A stretch of DNA of 64,000 nucleotides. Origin: Phycisphaeraceae bacterium (GTDB lineage: Bacteria; Planctomycetota; Phycisphaerae; Phycisphaerales; UBA1924). Location of the stretch: the NCBI GenBank assembly GCA_021297895.1, contig JAJTHN010000019.1:1-64000 (forward strand), read 5' to 3'. Under the pieces are notes generated by a model. It saw only the letters and a program-made list of their open reading frames with translations, ran no database searches and was not told the DNA's origin. A program made the position numbers and the translations under genes. Positions 1 through 8,792 of this stretch are shown in pieces (position 1 is the stretch's first letter; each line of letters starts with the position of its first letter).

Positions 1-430
1 GGGGGGAAGGGGGGCGTCCGTGCGCGCGGGGGGGGGCGCGCCGGGACCACCGGTAAGGGGGGGGGGGGGGCGGGGGGGGGTGATTGGGTGGTGAGTGGGG
101 CAAGGGAGCGACGGCGGCATCGGACGACGAGAGTCCGGGGCCGCCGTCGCTGCATTTGCAGGTGGGGACGTGAACGATCTGGACCGGCGCAGCCCTGGCC
201 TGCCGCCGCGCGTTCCCGCCGCGGCGAACGTAACGATGGCGAGCCCTCTGCCCCTTCGGGGCAGGCGAGGGATTCGGGGATCGACTCCACGGGTTGCGCT
301 CGCTCGAGGACTCGCTCGCTTCCCCCGTGGCGACAGCCCGGCGTCCCTTCGGGACGCTTTGGAGGGGAGTGGGGGCGGGGGGCGGGGCGGCGGCGGAGGG
401 AAAGCGTGAGTAACTCTTTGGCCCCGGCGT
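1..430. other. G-rich non-coding segment
   Basis: No convincing gene. The first 80 bases hold long guanine runs, including 14 consecutive G at 57-70 and 9 at 72-80. A GC-rich hairpin (TGCCCC/GGGGCA around a TTC loop) lies near 249-265. A longer palindrome at 287-330 resembles two others near 18.4-18.6 kb. Open frames here are short and Arg/Gly-rich, as expected by chance at this base composition. Confidence 0.6.
287..330. repeat. REP-like palindrome, family B copy 1
   Basis: CCACGGG and CCCGTGG arms enclose a loop rich in GCTCGCTCGAG/GACTCGCTCGC. The loop is similar to that of the palindromes at 18430-18465 and 18575-18611. It lies about 100 bp past the 3' end of the dipeptidase gene. Function unknown; it could act as a transcript-end hairpin. 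Confidence 0.4.
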
Positions 431-1525
431 TCAGCCCAGGCGGAAGAGGCGACAGAAGTTGGCCGACGCGAAGGCGGCGATGTCCTCATCGGGCCAGCGG
501 AACGGGCCGGCGGCGAGGGTGTCGGCGAGGCGATGGAGGTCTCCGGGCAGGTCGATGCCCTCGGGCAGCCGTGCCGCGGAGAAGCCGCCGTCCATGTCGC
601 TGCCCAGGCCGACGTGAGCGCGCGAGCCGGTGATCTGGCAGATGTGCTCGACGTGGGCGAGCGTGTCGATCAGCGATGCGCGGCCGTCGGCGGGGGTGAG
701 CAGGCCCGGCTTGAGAAACTTGCTGTAGAGGTTCAGGCCGATGACCCCTCGGCGCTGCGCGATCGCGCGGATCGTCGCATCGGTCAGGTGCCGCTGGTTG
801 GCCGGATCGCGCATGAGCGAGCGGCAGTTGCTGTGGCTGGCCATCACGCGCGCCTGCGGCGGGAGCGAGTCGAGCAGTTCGGCGCACGCCCGGTCGGAGA
901 GGTGCGAAAGGTCGTGGACCAGGTTCAGCCGCGTGACTTCCGCCGCGAGCGAGCGTCCATCGGCCGTGAGCCCGGTGTCGGCGGGGCCGTTGCAGCCGTT
1001 GCCGCTGGCGTATCGCCCCTGATGAAACCACGCCATGCCGACGGCGACGACGCCCTGTCTGGCCCACCATGCCAGTTCCGCGGGCTCGCGGATGCAGTCG
1101 GCGTTTTCGATCAGCAGGGCCAAGCGGATCGGCGCGCGGCCGTCGCGCGTGGTGCCCGTGTTGGCCGGCGTGCCCGCGTTGCCCGCGTTGGCCGGCGTGT
1201 TGCCCCAAGTGCCCGCGCGGCCCGAGGCGAACCACGATCGGTAGATCTCCAGTTGGACTAGCCCGGCAAGGTGCGCCGTGTGCGCATCGCCGCGGCGATA
1301 GGCCACGCGCGGGTCGGAGCCGTCGGGCTCGACGAAGATCGTCGCGAGCCCAAGGCCCACGTGGCACGCGCCCGCGGCCCGTGGCCCGGTGTTGCTCAGC
1401 GAGGGCAGCGTGACCGCCGCGGGAAGGTCCGGCCCGGTGACATCGTCGGGCCACGCATCCATGTCGCGGCCGCGAGCGGCGAGATAGGCCAGATCAAGAT
1501 GAGCGTCGAACCAGAAGTGGTGCAT
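431..1525 (-). CDS. Membrane dipeptidase, peptidase family M19
   Basis: 364 aa, close to the usual length of renal-dipeptidase-type zinc enzymes that cleave dipeptides. Seen: an N-terminal F-D-A-H-L-D-L motif (the H-x-D metal site), L-L-I-E-N-A-D-C (bridging glutamate region), a V-H-D-L-S-H-L-S-D segment, A-S-H-S-N-C-R-S and G-L-G-S-D-M-D-G-G near the C-terminus, all in family order. No signal peptide is visible, so it is probably cytoplasmic. Around residues 110-135 there is a low-complexity Asn/Ala/Gly/Thr stretch encoded by a short repeated sequence, which looks like an insertion in a surface loop. It is last in a minus-strand run after recJ, scoB and a small membrane protein. Substrate cannot be read from sequence. 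Confidence 0.88.
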   Translation of the reverse strand: MHHFWFDAHLDLAYLAARGRDMDAWPDDVTGPDLPAAVTLPSLSNTGPRAAGACHVGLGLATIFVEPDGSDPRVAYRRGDAHTAHLAGLVQLEIYRSWFASGRAGTWGNTPANAGNAGTPANTGTTRDGRAPIRLALLIENADCIREPAELAWWARQGVVAVGMAWFHQGRYASGNGCNGPADTGLTADGRSLAAEVTRLNLVHDLSHLSDRACAELLDSLPPQARVMASHSNCRSLMRDPANQRHLTDATIRAIAQRRGVIGLNLYSKFLKPGLLTPADGRASLIDTLAHVEHICQITGSRAHVGLGSDMDGGFSAARLPEGIDLPGDLHRLADTLAAGPFRWPDEDIAAFASANFCRLFRLG

Positions 1526-1570
1526 GGCGTGGTTCAGCGTACAAGGTCGGAGCGCTCTCCGCGCTGGCGG

Positions 1571-1933
1571 TCATCGGCCAAGGTGCTCCTTGGCCTTGTA
1601 GACGAACAGCACCGCGGCGATCAGGAAGAGCGTCAGCCCGATACTCATCGACAGCAGCCGCAGCCGTCGGCGCATCGGCGGTTCGGCGGGCTCCTCCGGT
1701 GGAACGCGCAGCACGCGGGCGTCGGCGGGAACGGTATCGGTCGGGCCCAGGAGCGTGAGCGTTTTCGGCAGCACGCCGCGGGAACGCACGAAGCCATCGG
1801 CGATGTCGGCGCTCGGCGCGACGACGACCAGCGTCACCGGCGTGCCTGTGAGAGGCTCGGTGCCGGCGATCAGGAACCTTGGCTCATCAGAGCTCGCGGC
1901 GGGATCAACGGCAGGGGGCGGAGTGTCGGTCAC
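1571..1933 (-). CDS. Small protein with C-terminal membrane anchor
   Basis: 120 aa from a GTG start. No family recognised. Residues 1-85 are soluble, acidic and proline-containing, with a beta-strand-like segment around 'TPVTLVVVAPSADIADGFV'. An Arg-rich patch is followed by one hydrophobic helix (about residues 93-113) and a short basic tail, so it is probably a tail-anchored inner-membrane protein with its bulk in the cytoplasm. No clear Shine-Dalgarno precedes the GTG, so the start is uncertain. It lies between scoB and the dipeptidase on the same strand with short gaps (46 and 76 bp) and may be cotranscribed. Confidence 0.6.
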   Translation of the reverse strand: MTDTPPPAVDPAASSDEPRFLIAGTEPLTGTPVTLVVVAPSADIADGFVRSRGVLPKTLTLLGPTDTVPADARVLRVPPEEPAEPPMRRRLRLLSMSIGLTLFLIAAVLFVYKAKEHLGR

Positions 1934-2009
1934 GGTCTGGGCACACGGTCACGGGCTGGGTACAGGGGGGCGATGGCGGAGCGTCAACTTGCCGGGCGAG
2001 CGCCGAGCG

Positions 2010-2684
2010 TCACAGCGCGATCGTGGCGATCGGGCCGTCGGCGTCGAACTGCGCATCGGTGCGGTCCCGGACCTCGTCGAGCGTGTGGCCGGGCGCGATC
2101 TCGATGATGCGGAAACGCCCGCGGGCCTCATCGAACTCGAAGACCGCAAGATCGGTGATCAGCAGGTTCACGCACGCCTGCCCGGTCAGCGGCAGCGAGC
2201 AGGAACGCACGAACTTGTAGCCCTTGGGGTTGTCGGGTGTCGCCTTGGCGTTGTGCTCCATGGTGACGACGACGCGCTTGACGCCGGCGACCAGGTCCAT
2301 CGCGCCGCCCATGCCCTTGACCATCTTGCCGGGGATCATCCAGTTGGCGATGTCGCCGTTCTGGGCCACCTGCATCGCGCCGAGGATGCACATGTCGATG
2401 TGCCCGCCGCGGATCATGGCGAACGAATCGCTGGATGAAAAGAAGGCGGCGCCCGCGCGTGCGGTGATCGTCTGCTTGCCGGCGTTGATCAGGTCGGGGT
2501 CGACGTTGGCGTCCTCCGGGAACGGGCCGATGCCCAGCAGGCCGTTCTCGGATTGCAGCCAGACATCCATCCCCGGCGGGATGGCGTTGGCGACGAGCGT
2601 CGGGATGCCGATGCCGAGATTGACGACATAGCCGTCGCGGAGTTCGCGGCTGGCGCGGATGGCGAGTTGTTCGCGCGTAAGCAT
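2010..2684 (-). CDS. scoB: 3-oxoacid CoA-transferase, subunit B
   Basis: 224 aa, the normal length for the beta subunit of succinyl-CoA:3-ketoacid CoA-transferase, which moves CoA from succinyl-CoA to acetoacetate. Seen: N-terminal L-G-I-G-I-P-T, the catalytic-glutamate motif S-E-N-G-L-L-G-I-G-P, the segment G-G-H-I-D-M-C-I-L-G-A-M-Q-V and the C-terminal V-R-D-R-T-D-A. The frame extends 75 codons upstream, but homology begins at M-L-T-R-E-Q, so the ATG at 2684 was chosen. Unusually, no subunit A gene is adjacent: recJ lies upstream and a small membrane protein downstream. The partner must be elsewhere or lost. Confidence 0.9.
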   Translation of the reverse strand: MLTREQLAIRASRELRDGYVVNLGIGIPTLVANAIPPGMDVWLQSENGLLGIGPFPEDANVDPDLINAGKQTITARAGAAFFSSSDSFAMIRGGHIDMCILGAMQVAQNGDIANWMIPGKMVKGMGGAMDLVAGVKRVVVTMEHNAKATPDNPKGYKFVRSCSLPLTGQACVNLLITDLAVFEFDEARGRFRIIEIAPGHTLDEVRDRTDAQFDADGPIATIAL

Positions 2685-2767
2685 TCCCGAGGATAGCAGG
2701 AGCGAGCGACGGCCGGGCGCTGCCGCGACAGGCCCGGGGGGCCGCTTGGTGCCACCGGCAGGGCCGC

Positions 2768-4621
2768 TCAGTGCAGGCGCAGGTCGAGCAGTTCCGCCTC
2801 GACGCTCGTCCGCCCGGCGTAGTGGTTGAGTTGCGGGCGCACGATCGCATCGAGCCGCTGGCCCGCGGCGAAGAGTTGCCGGCGCTCCCCCCAGCCGCCC
2901 GAAGCCCACGCGACGCAGCGCAGGTGCGTCGTCGCGGCGGGGGACCTGAACACGAACGACAGGTGCTGGCCCGTTTGCCCCATGGGCGTCGGGGCCTGCG
3001 CGAGGGTGAGGTTCCGAAGGAGCAGCGTCACCGGGGGGTTGCCGCGGCCGGTCGGATCGAGACTCGAGAGACGCTGGACCAGCGCGACGGTGAGTTCATC
3101 GAGCCCCGCGTCGGCATCGACGTGGGCCGGACGGACAAGGTGCCGCGGGGTGATCGATGCGCGGCACGCCTCGGTGAATCGTCGGGTGAAGTCCGCCAGC
3201 GCCGGCTCGGGCATGGCCAGTCCCGCGGCCATGTCGTGACCACCGAAGCGATCGAGCAGGTCGGCGCACGTTGCGATCGCCCCGTGAAGGTTGAAGCCGT
3301 CGATCGATCGCGCCGAGCCGTGGCAGTGGCCGTCCTTGCGCTGCATGAGGATCGTCGGTCGATGAAAGCGATCGACCAGCCGCGAGCAGACGATCCCGAC
3401 CACGCCGGGATGCCAGTCCGGGTGGGCCAGCACGATCGCCGGAGTGTCCGGGGTGGTCATGCCCGATTCGATCGCCAGCGCGACCGCCTGCTCGACGATT
3501 TTCGACTCCGTCTCGCGGCGCGAGCGGTTCTGCAGTTCCAGGAACCGGGCGATTTCCGATGCGCGCTCGGGGCTGGCGGTGGTGAAGAGCTCGACGGCGT
3601 CGCGTGCGTGGCTCATCCGTCCGACGGCGTTGAGCCGCGGCGCGAGCTTGAAGCCCACATCGAACGCGTTGACCTTCTCGCTCTCCAGCGACGCCGCCTG
3701 CACCAGCGCGCGCAGCCCGATCAGCGGCGAGGTCTTCATACGCTCCAGGCCGAAGCGCGTCAGCACGCGGTTCTCGCCCAGCAGCGGGGCGACGTCCGCG
3801 ATCGTCCCCAGCGCCACCAGCGGCAGCAACTCGACGAGCAAAGCCCGCAGTGCCGGGGCGACCCGGGGCGAGCCTGCATCCAGCGTCGCGATGCGCCAGG
3901 CGAGCTTGAACGCGACCCCCGCGCCGCACAGGTCGGCGAACGGATACGCCGAGTCCGGCCGCCGCGGATGCACGACGGCAAAGGCCTCCGGCAGATCGGC
4001 GAGCGTCGCGGGCGGGTTGTGATGATCGGTGATGATCAGGTCGACATTGCGCGCTCGCGCGGCCCGCGCCGGCTCGATCGCCGACACGCCGCAGTCGACC
4101 GACACGATGACGCGTGCGCCGTTGTCGGCCAGCTCCTCGATCGCGGCGGAGTTCAGCCCATAGCCCTCGTCCAGGCGGTGGGGGACATAGGTGCGGATGT
4201 CGGCGTTCGGCGCGATGGCCAGAAACGTGTGATACAGCACCGCCGTCGCGGTGATGCCGTCGACGTCGTAGTCGCCATAGATCGCGATCGGTTCGCCGCC
4301 GCGCAGCGCCAGCAGCAGCCGCCCCGCGGCCTTGTCCAAGTCCGGAATCGATGCCGGATCGTGCAGGTCGGTGAGTTTGGGCGTCAGGAACCGCTCGCGC
4401 TCCGGGCCATCGGCCAGACCGCGCGAAAGAAGAATGCGCGAGAGCAGGTCCGGTCGCCCGCCTGAGGAACTCGACCCCGGTGCCGAAGCCGGGATGGGCG
4501 CCGATCGCCACACCCACCGGCGCGTCATGCCCATCGCGATGTCACCGGCCTCCGCCGGGCTCGCGGCGGGCCCCGGCGGCGCGATGGCGATGACGGGTTG
4601 GCGGGTGGAGGCGAGGCTCAT
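2768..4621 (-). CDS. recJ: Single-stranded-DNA-specific exonuclease RecJ
   Basis: 617 aa. RecJ degrades single-stranded DNA 5'-3' in recombination and mismatch repair. Seen: the DHH-phosphoesterase motifs D-Y-D-V-D-G-I-T-A, V-S-V-D-C-G-V, I-T-D-H-H-N-P-P and G-A-G-V-A-F-K-L, then the DHHA1 motif G-G-H-D-M-A-A-G-L and a C-terminal OB-like domain. The ATG at 4621 is chosen because GGAG sits 7 bases upstream; a longer frame reaches 4696. The first 50 residues are a low-complexity Ala/Pro/Ser leader before the usual R-R-W-V-W-R start of the family. It diverges from the adenosyltransferase gene at 4783. Confidence 0.95.
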   Translation of the reverse strand: MSLASTRQPVIAIAPPGPAASPAEAGDIAMGMTRRWVWRSAPIPASAPGSSSSGGRPDLLSRILLSRGLADGPERERFLTPKLTDLHDPASIPDLDKAAGRLLLALRGGEPIAIYGDYDVDGITATAVLYHTFLAIAPNADIRTYVPHRLDEGYGLNSAAIEELADNGARVIVSVDCGVSAIEPARAARARNVDLIITDHHNPPATLADLPEAFAVVHPRRPDSAYPFADLCGAGVAFKLAWRIATLDAGSPRVAPALRALLVELLPLVALGTIADVAPLLGENRVLTRFGLERMKTSPLIGLRALVQAASLESEKVNAFDVGFKLAPRLNAVGRMSHARDAVELFTTASPERASEIARFLELQNRSRRETESKIVEQAVALAIESGMTTPDTPAIVLAHPDWHPGVVGIVCSRLVDRFHRPTILMQRKDGHCHGSARSIDGFNLHGAIATCADLLDRFGGHDMAAGLAMPEPALADFTRRFTEACRASITPRHLVRPAHVDADAGLDELTVALVQRLSSLDPTGRGNPPVTLLLRNLTLAQAPTPMGQTGQHLSFVFRSPAATTHLRCVAWASGGWGERRQLFAAGQRLDAIVRPQLNHYAGRTSVEAELLDLRLH

Positions 4622-4782
4622 AGAGGTGCTCCGAGCGTACGTTGGCCCGGCTCGAGCGGCGACCATCCACGCCGCCGCGGCTCGCCGGCTCGTCATCCGA
4701 GGCCCGGGCGGGTTTGCTACGCTGGACGCGGCAACGCCGGAACACCTCGCCCGGCCGCCGGACAGACCACAGGAGTCGACGC

Positions 4783-5394
4783 ATGGTCAAGCTCAATCGC
4801 ATCTACACCAAGACGGGCGACACCGGCTCCACCGGCCTTGGCGACGGCCGCCGGGTCCCGAAGGATCACCTTCGCGTCGAGGCCTACGGCACCGTCGACG
4901 AGGCCAACGCGGCCATGGGACTGTGCGTCACGCTCTGCGAGCAGGCGGCGCCCGGTTCGGCCACCGCGCGCATCGGCGACATGCTCCGCAGCATTCAGCA
5001 CGACCTGTTCGATGTCGGCGCCGACCTGTGCTGTCCTCCGGAGAAGGGCGAGAAGCCCGGCGAGCGCCTGCGCGTGCTGGCCAAGCAGACCGAGCGTCTC
5101 GAGAAGGCCATCGATCAGTACAACGATGACCTCTCGCCGCTGAACTCGTTCGTCCTCCCCGGCGGCAGCCCGCTGGCGGCCCAGTTGCATCTTGCCCGCA
5201 CGATCGTTCGGCGCGCCGAGCGCTGCTGCGTTTCGCTCCACGCGGAAGAAGAGGCCACGACCAACCCCGAAACGATCCGCTACCTCAACCGCCTGAGCGA
5301 CCTGCTCTTCGTGCTCTCGCGCGTCTGCAACGACAACGGCAAGGGCGATGTGCTCTGGGTTCCGGGGCAGAACAGGCCTCAGGCCGATCGCTGA
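4783..5394 (+). CDS. ATP:cob(I)alamin adenosyltransferase, PduO type
   Basis: 203 aa. Converts cob(I)alamin to adenosylcobalamin, the cofactor of radical mutases. Seen: the N-terminal ATP site K-I/L-x-R-I-Y-T-K-T-G-D-T-G, V-E-A-Y-G-T-V-D-E-A-N-A-A-M-G, the P-G-G-S-P-L-A-A-Q-L-H-L-A-R-T segment and the C-terminal R-Y-L-N-R-L-S-D-L-L-F-V motif. AGGAG at 4771-4775 lies 7 bases before the ATG, which fixes the start although the frame is open further upstream. The downstream phosphatase gene begins 31 bases after the stop and may be cotranscribed. No cobalamin riboswitch was recognised in the short leader. Confidence 0.95.
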   Translation: MVKLNRIYTKTGDTGSTGLGDGRRVPKDHLRVEAYGTVDEANAAMGLCVTLCEQAAPGSATARIGDMLRSIQHDLFDVGADLCCPPEKGEKPGERLRVLAKQTERLEKAIDQYNDDLSPLNSFVLPGGSPLAAQLHLARTIVRRAERCCVSLHAEEEATTNPETIRYLNRLSDLLFVLSRVCNDNGKGDVLWVPGQNRPQADR

Positions 5395-5425
5395 ACCGAC
5401 CGTCGCGGAGATCGCTCGAGCGGAC

Positions 5426-7000
5426 ATGGAACGGACGCTGCCAACCCCGGACTTTCTCAACGAACTGGCCAACGCCCGCAGGGCCGTCCTGCGCGAGCGG
5501 CTGCTCTGGTGGGTCTCGGTGGTCGCTGGCCTGACTGTTCTTTTCACCTTCGCACGCATCTGGAAGGAGCTGGTCCAGCCCATCGTCCGCGCCCTCCGCG
5601 GCCGCGCGGCCGAGTGGCAGGCCGATCAGATCGCACTCATCGTCCCCGACCTGCTGAAGGTCTCGGCCTTCGGCACGTTCGCATGGCTGCTTTGGCGCGG
5701 CGGCACCAGGGCGCGCGATCTCATCGCCCGAGGCGAGGAGAACGCCTACTGGCTCCTGATCAGCGTCAGCGCGGCCTGCATGCTGCTCATGTCCGTCATC
5801 AGCGTGCTCGTCGGCTCCGGCGAGCGCACGCTGAACGCGAACTTCGGTCCCATCGAAACCGTCTTTGTCATGCACCTGTCCGCGTCGCTGCTCCTGGGCT
5901 GGACCGCGCGCGATGCGCTCCGCCCGTGCGCCGGATTGCTGGCCCTGAACATCGGCGTCATGGCGCTTCTCGGTCTGCGTGAGGATGGCTTCTGGCAGAT
6001 GGTCCAGTCCGCGTTCATCGGCGCGGTCGGCGGCGCGGTCTTCCTTCCGGGAATCGCCGCGGCGTTCTGGATGACGCGTCGCTTCGAGGAGGCCTTCCGC
6101 GCCCGCTACTTCGAGAGCCGCTACGGCCAGGTCCGTCAGGAACTCGTCGACGCTCGCAAACTCCACGAGGCGCTCTTCCCTCAGCCCGGACGCGCCGGCT
6201 CCGCATGGTTCGAGTACACCTACGAGCCCATGCGCCAGATCGGCGGCGATTACCTTTACGCCCGCTTTGTCACCACCAGCGCCGCGCAGAGTGGCTCGGG
6301 CGAACCCGATGACCCCGCCGTCAACCGGCCGCTCCACGTTCTGGTGCTCGATGTCACGGGTCACGGCATCGCCGCGGCCATCACCGTCAACCGCATCTTC
6401 GGCGAGGTCGAACGTCTCTTCGCCGAAACGCCCGATGCGCCCCCGGGCCAGGTTCTCTCGTTGCTCAACCGCTACGTCTACCTCACGCTGGCCAATCACG
6501 GGCTGTTCCTCACCGCCATGTGCGTCCGCGTCGACGCCGCTCGCGGTCAGGTGGCGTACGCCTCCGGCGGCCACCCGCCCGCGTTCATCCGCCGAAGCGA
6601 CGGGCGCGTCGAACGTCTCGACGCCACCACCGTCATGCTGGGCATCTTCCGCGATGGCGAATTCGCCAGCGGCGAGGTCACCCTCCCCATGAACCCCGGC
6701 GATGTGCTGCTCGCCTACACCGATGGAGCGCTCGAGGCCACGAGCGAAGACGGCGAGGCCTTCGGGCTCGACCGAATCGCCGCGTTCGTGTCCCAGCCCG
6801 GCCGCGGCCCGGGCGAGGCCTTTTCCCCCGACGGCAGCCCGGAGCCGGGCGCGTGGTGCAAGGGCTTGCTGCGAGCCGTCGCGGCGTATCGCCACGGCCC
6901 GGCGCGCGACGACACACTGGTGATCGAAGTCGGCATCGAGCGCGAACGAGCCCACCACGCTACCGGCGCACGCATGGGCCAAGCCGAACAGCCCGCCTGA
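5426..7000 (+). CDS. Membrane-bound SpoIIE/RsbU-type PP2C phosphatase
   Basis: 524 aa. About six hydrophobic segments fill residues 20-225, then a linker helix leads into a SpoIIE-family phosphatase domain (about 245-510). Acidic metal-site motifs are present: I-G-G-D-Y, V-L-D-V-T-G-H-G-I-A-A, Y-A-S-G-G-H-P-P, L-A-Y-T-D-G and R-D-D-T-L-V-I. Such enzymes dephosphorylate anti-anti-sigma factors in partner-switching circuits; no STAS or anti-sigma kinase gene is nearby, so the target is unknown. The ATG at 5426 was preferred because it follows the end of the adenosyltransferase gene; the frame opens at 5348 inside that gene. Confidence 0.9.
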   Translation: MERTLPTPDFLNELANARRAVLRERLLWWVSVVAGLTVLFTFARIWKELVQPIVRALRGRAAEWQADQIALIVPDLLKVSAFGTFAWLLWRGGTRARDLIARGEENAYWLLISVSAACMLLMSVISVLVGSGERTLNANFGPIETVFVMHLSASLLLGWTARDALRPCAGLLALNIGVMALLGLREDGFWQMVQSAFIGAVGGAVFLPGIAAAFWMTRRFEEAFRARYFESRYGQVRQELVDARKLHEALFPQPGRAGSAWFEYTYEPMRQIGGDYLYARFVTTSAAQSGSGEPDDPAVNRPLHVLVLDVTGHGIAAAITVNRIFGEVERLFAETPDAPPGQVLSLLNRYVYLTLANHGLFLTAMCVRVDAARGQVAYASGGHPPAFIRRSDGRVERLDATTVMLGIFRDGEFASGEVTLPMNPGDVLLAYTDGALEATSEDGEAFGLDRIAAFVSQPGRGPGEAFSPDGSPEPGAWCKGLLRAVAAYRHGPARDDTLVIEVGIERERAHHATGARMGQAEQPA

Positions 7001-7062
7001 GCGCGAGCACGCCGGATCGAGCGACGTTCGCTCACTCAACCAGCCGCAAAGTGAGAAGAGAC

Positions 7063-7461
7063 TTACGCCTCGTGCTCGTCGCGCTGATCCGGCGATGCGA
7101 GCATCCCCGCCAGGCGGTCATCACGCACATCTTCGGGCCGCGGCATGTGCAACGCCCCGCACGTGGGGCACACGCAGCCATGCGGACCGAGCGTCTGGCC
7201 CGTCAGGTCCTGCCCGCACGAAAGGCACATCGGCCGCGTCAAGCGGTCGGCGACCTTGTTCACACTCACGACCACCGCGGCGACCGCCACGCCGACCACA
7301 GGCAGCCACGCCAGCGCCGAAAAGGCCACCACCGCCCACGCCGCGCCCGCGATGACAAGGGTGAAAATCGCCGCCCGAACGCGCACGCGGCTCAGCCACG
7401 CTCGCGCGGTGTCGATGTTCAGGTTCGCGTTGCTCTGCTTGCTCATGGTCCTGTTGCTCAT
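7063..7461 (-). CDS. Membrane protein with C-terminal zinc ribbon
   Basis: 132 aa. A polar N-terminus is followed by two adjoining hydrophobic helices (about residues 27-70), then a treble-clef-like ribbon with C-L-S-C-G-Q-D-L and C-V-C-P-T-C-G about 20 residues apart, ending in an acidic tail. The ribbon probably binds one zinc on the cytoplasmic side. The ATG at 7461 overlaps the galactokinase stop as ATGA, a usual sign of translational coupling, so it was preferred over the ATG at 7446. It is the last gene of a three-gene minus-strand operon. No family or function recognised. Confidence 0.75.
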   Translation of the reverse strand: MSNRTMSKQSNANLNIDTARAWLSRVRVRAAIFTLVIAGAAWAVVAFSALAWLPVVGVAVAAVVVSVNKVADRLTRPMCLSCGQDLTGQTLGPHGCVCPTCGALHMPRPEDVRDDRLAGMLASPDQRDEHEA

Positions 7462-8792
7462 TCCGTCCGTTGAACCGGTCCGATGGTAGCGTCCGCCACC
7501 CGCACCGGCGAGGACCACGCCGATGCTCCGGGGCCGGCCCGAGCGACAAAGAATGTCGGCACCAAGTTGTGTCGTCGCGGGTACTCCGCCCGCACCAGCG
7601 ACACGACACCCTCCACCGCGCCGGGCATCATCAGCGCGATCACGCTCCCGCCAAAGCCCGCGCCGGACATCCGCGCGCCGTACACCCCCTCCACGCGCCG
7701 GCAGAGTTCCACGATCGTGTCCAGCTCCGCGCAGGAAACCCTCGCCAGCGTCCGAAGCGACTCGTGCGACGCGTTGAGAATCCCGCCAAGCCGCTGGAGT
7801 CGCGAGCGCACGAGTTCCGGCGCGAGCGTTATCATGTCCGCGAGCAGTTCGCTTGCCATCGCCACGCGGCGGTTCTCCATCACCACGTGCTTGGCGTATC
7901 GGAACTCCTCGTCGGTCAGTTCCGGCTCCTTGTACTCGAGCATCCCCAGATCGACCTCGCGAAGGCTCGCGATCCCCAGCGACAACACCGCCGCGGCGCA
8001 TGCCGCCCGACGCCGCGCGTACTCGCCCGTGTGCAGCTCGTGCGGCTTTCCGCTGTTGATCACCAGGATCGCCGCGTGCTCCGGCCCCGGCATGGGCGTG
8101 TACTCGCACGTCGCATCGGCACAGTCAAGCAGCATCGCGCTGCCCGCGCGGGCCATGACCGATGCGAACTGGTCGAGCACGCCGCACGGCACACCGACGA
8201 TCTCGTTCTCGGTGCGCTGCGCAAGCGACACCACTTCCCGCGGCGCGAGCTCCGCTCCGCTGAGCCGAGCAAAGGCCATCAGGCTCGCGACCTCCAACGC
8301 CGCCGATGATGACACGCCCCCGCCACGCGGCACATCGCTTGCGATGCTCATCCGCAGCGCGAGCATCGTGCCAGCACGCGCACCGCTTGCGCCGCCCGCG
8401 CCGAGTCCACCAGAACGCGACGAAACATGCTCGTGCGCCAGAGCGATCGGTCCAAGCGCGTAACGCGCCCAGCGCTGGTGCAGCCGCGAGAGCACGCTCG
8501 GGTCCAGAGCCTGTTCCGCCGGCAGCGACAACCGCTCGCCAAGATCCGCCGCGACCACCCGGCTGGTTCTGTCGCGCGTCTCTCGACCGATCGCCACCAC
8601 GCACGACTGCGCAATGGCCATCGGCAACGCCAGCCCGCCGGTGTAGTCCGTGTGCTCGCCCACGATGTTCACGCGACCGGGCGCGACGCCCAGCGCCTCC
8701 GGCTCGACACCGAACTCCGCCCGATACGACGCATCGGCCCGGCGCAGCGCCTCGCCACACTCAACAGGCAGAGTTTGTCCGATCGAGTTCAT
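7458..8792 (-). CDS. galK: Galactokinase
   Basis: 444 aa. Phosphorylates galactose with ATP in the Leloir pathway. All GHMP-kinase motifs are visible: the galactose signature P-G-R-V-N-I-V-G-E-H-T-D-Y (residues 38-50), the ATP loop P-R-G-G-G-V-S-S-S-A-A-L, and G-A-R-M-S-G-A-G-F-G-G-S near the C-terminus. It is about 60 residues longer than E. coli GalK, with extra Gly/Ala segments. The start overlaps the preceding stop (TGATG) and has GGAGG 9 bases upstream; its own stop overlaps the next start (ATGA). No galT, galE or sugar transporter is adjacent. Confidence 0.95.
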   Translation of the reverse strand: MNSIGQTLPVECGEALRRADASYRAEFGVEPEALGVAPGRVNIVGEHTDYTGGLALPMAIAQSCVVAIGRETRDRTSRVVAADLGERLSLPAEQALDPSVLSRLHQRWARYALGPIALAHEHVSSRSGGLGAGGASGARAGTMLALRMSIASDVPRGGGVSSSAALEVASLMAFARLSGAELAPREVVSLAQRTENEIVGVPCGVLDQFASVMARAGSAMLLDCADATCEYTPMPGPEHAAILVINSGKPHELHTGEYARRRAACAAAVLSLGIASLREVDLGMLEYKEPELTDEEFRYAKHVVMENRRVAMASELLADMITLAPELVRSRLQRLGGILNASHESLRTLARVSCAELDTIVELCRRVEGVYGARMSGAGFGGSVIALMMPGAVEGVVSLVRAEYPRRHNLVPTFFVARAGPGASAWSSPVRVADATIGPVQRTE

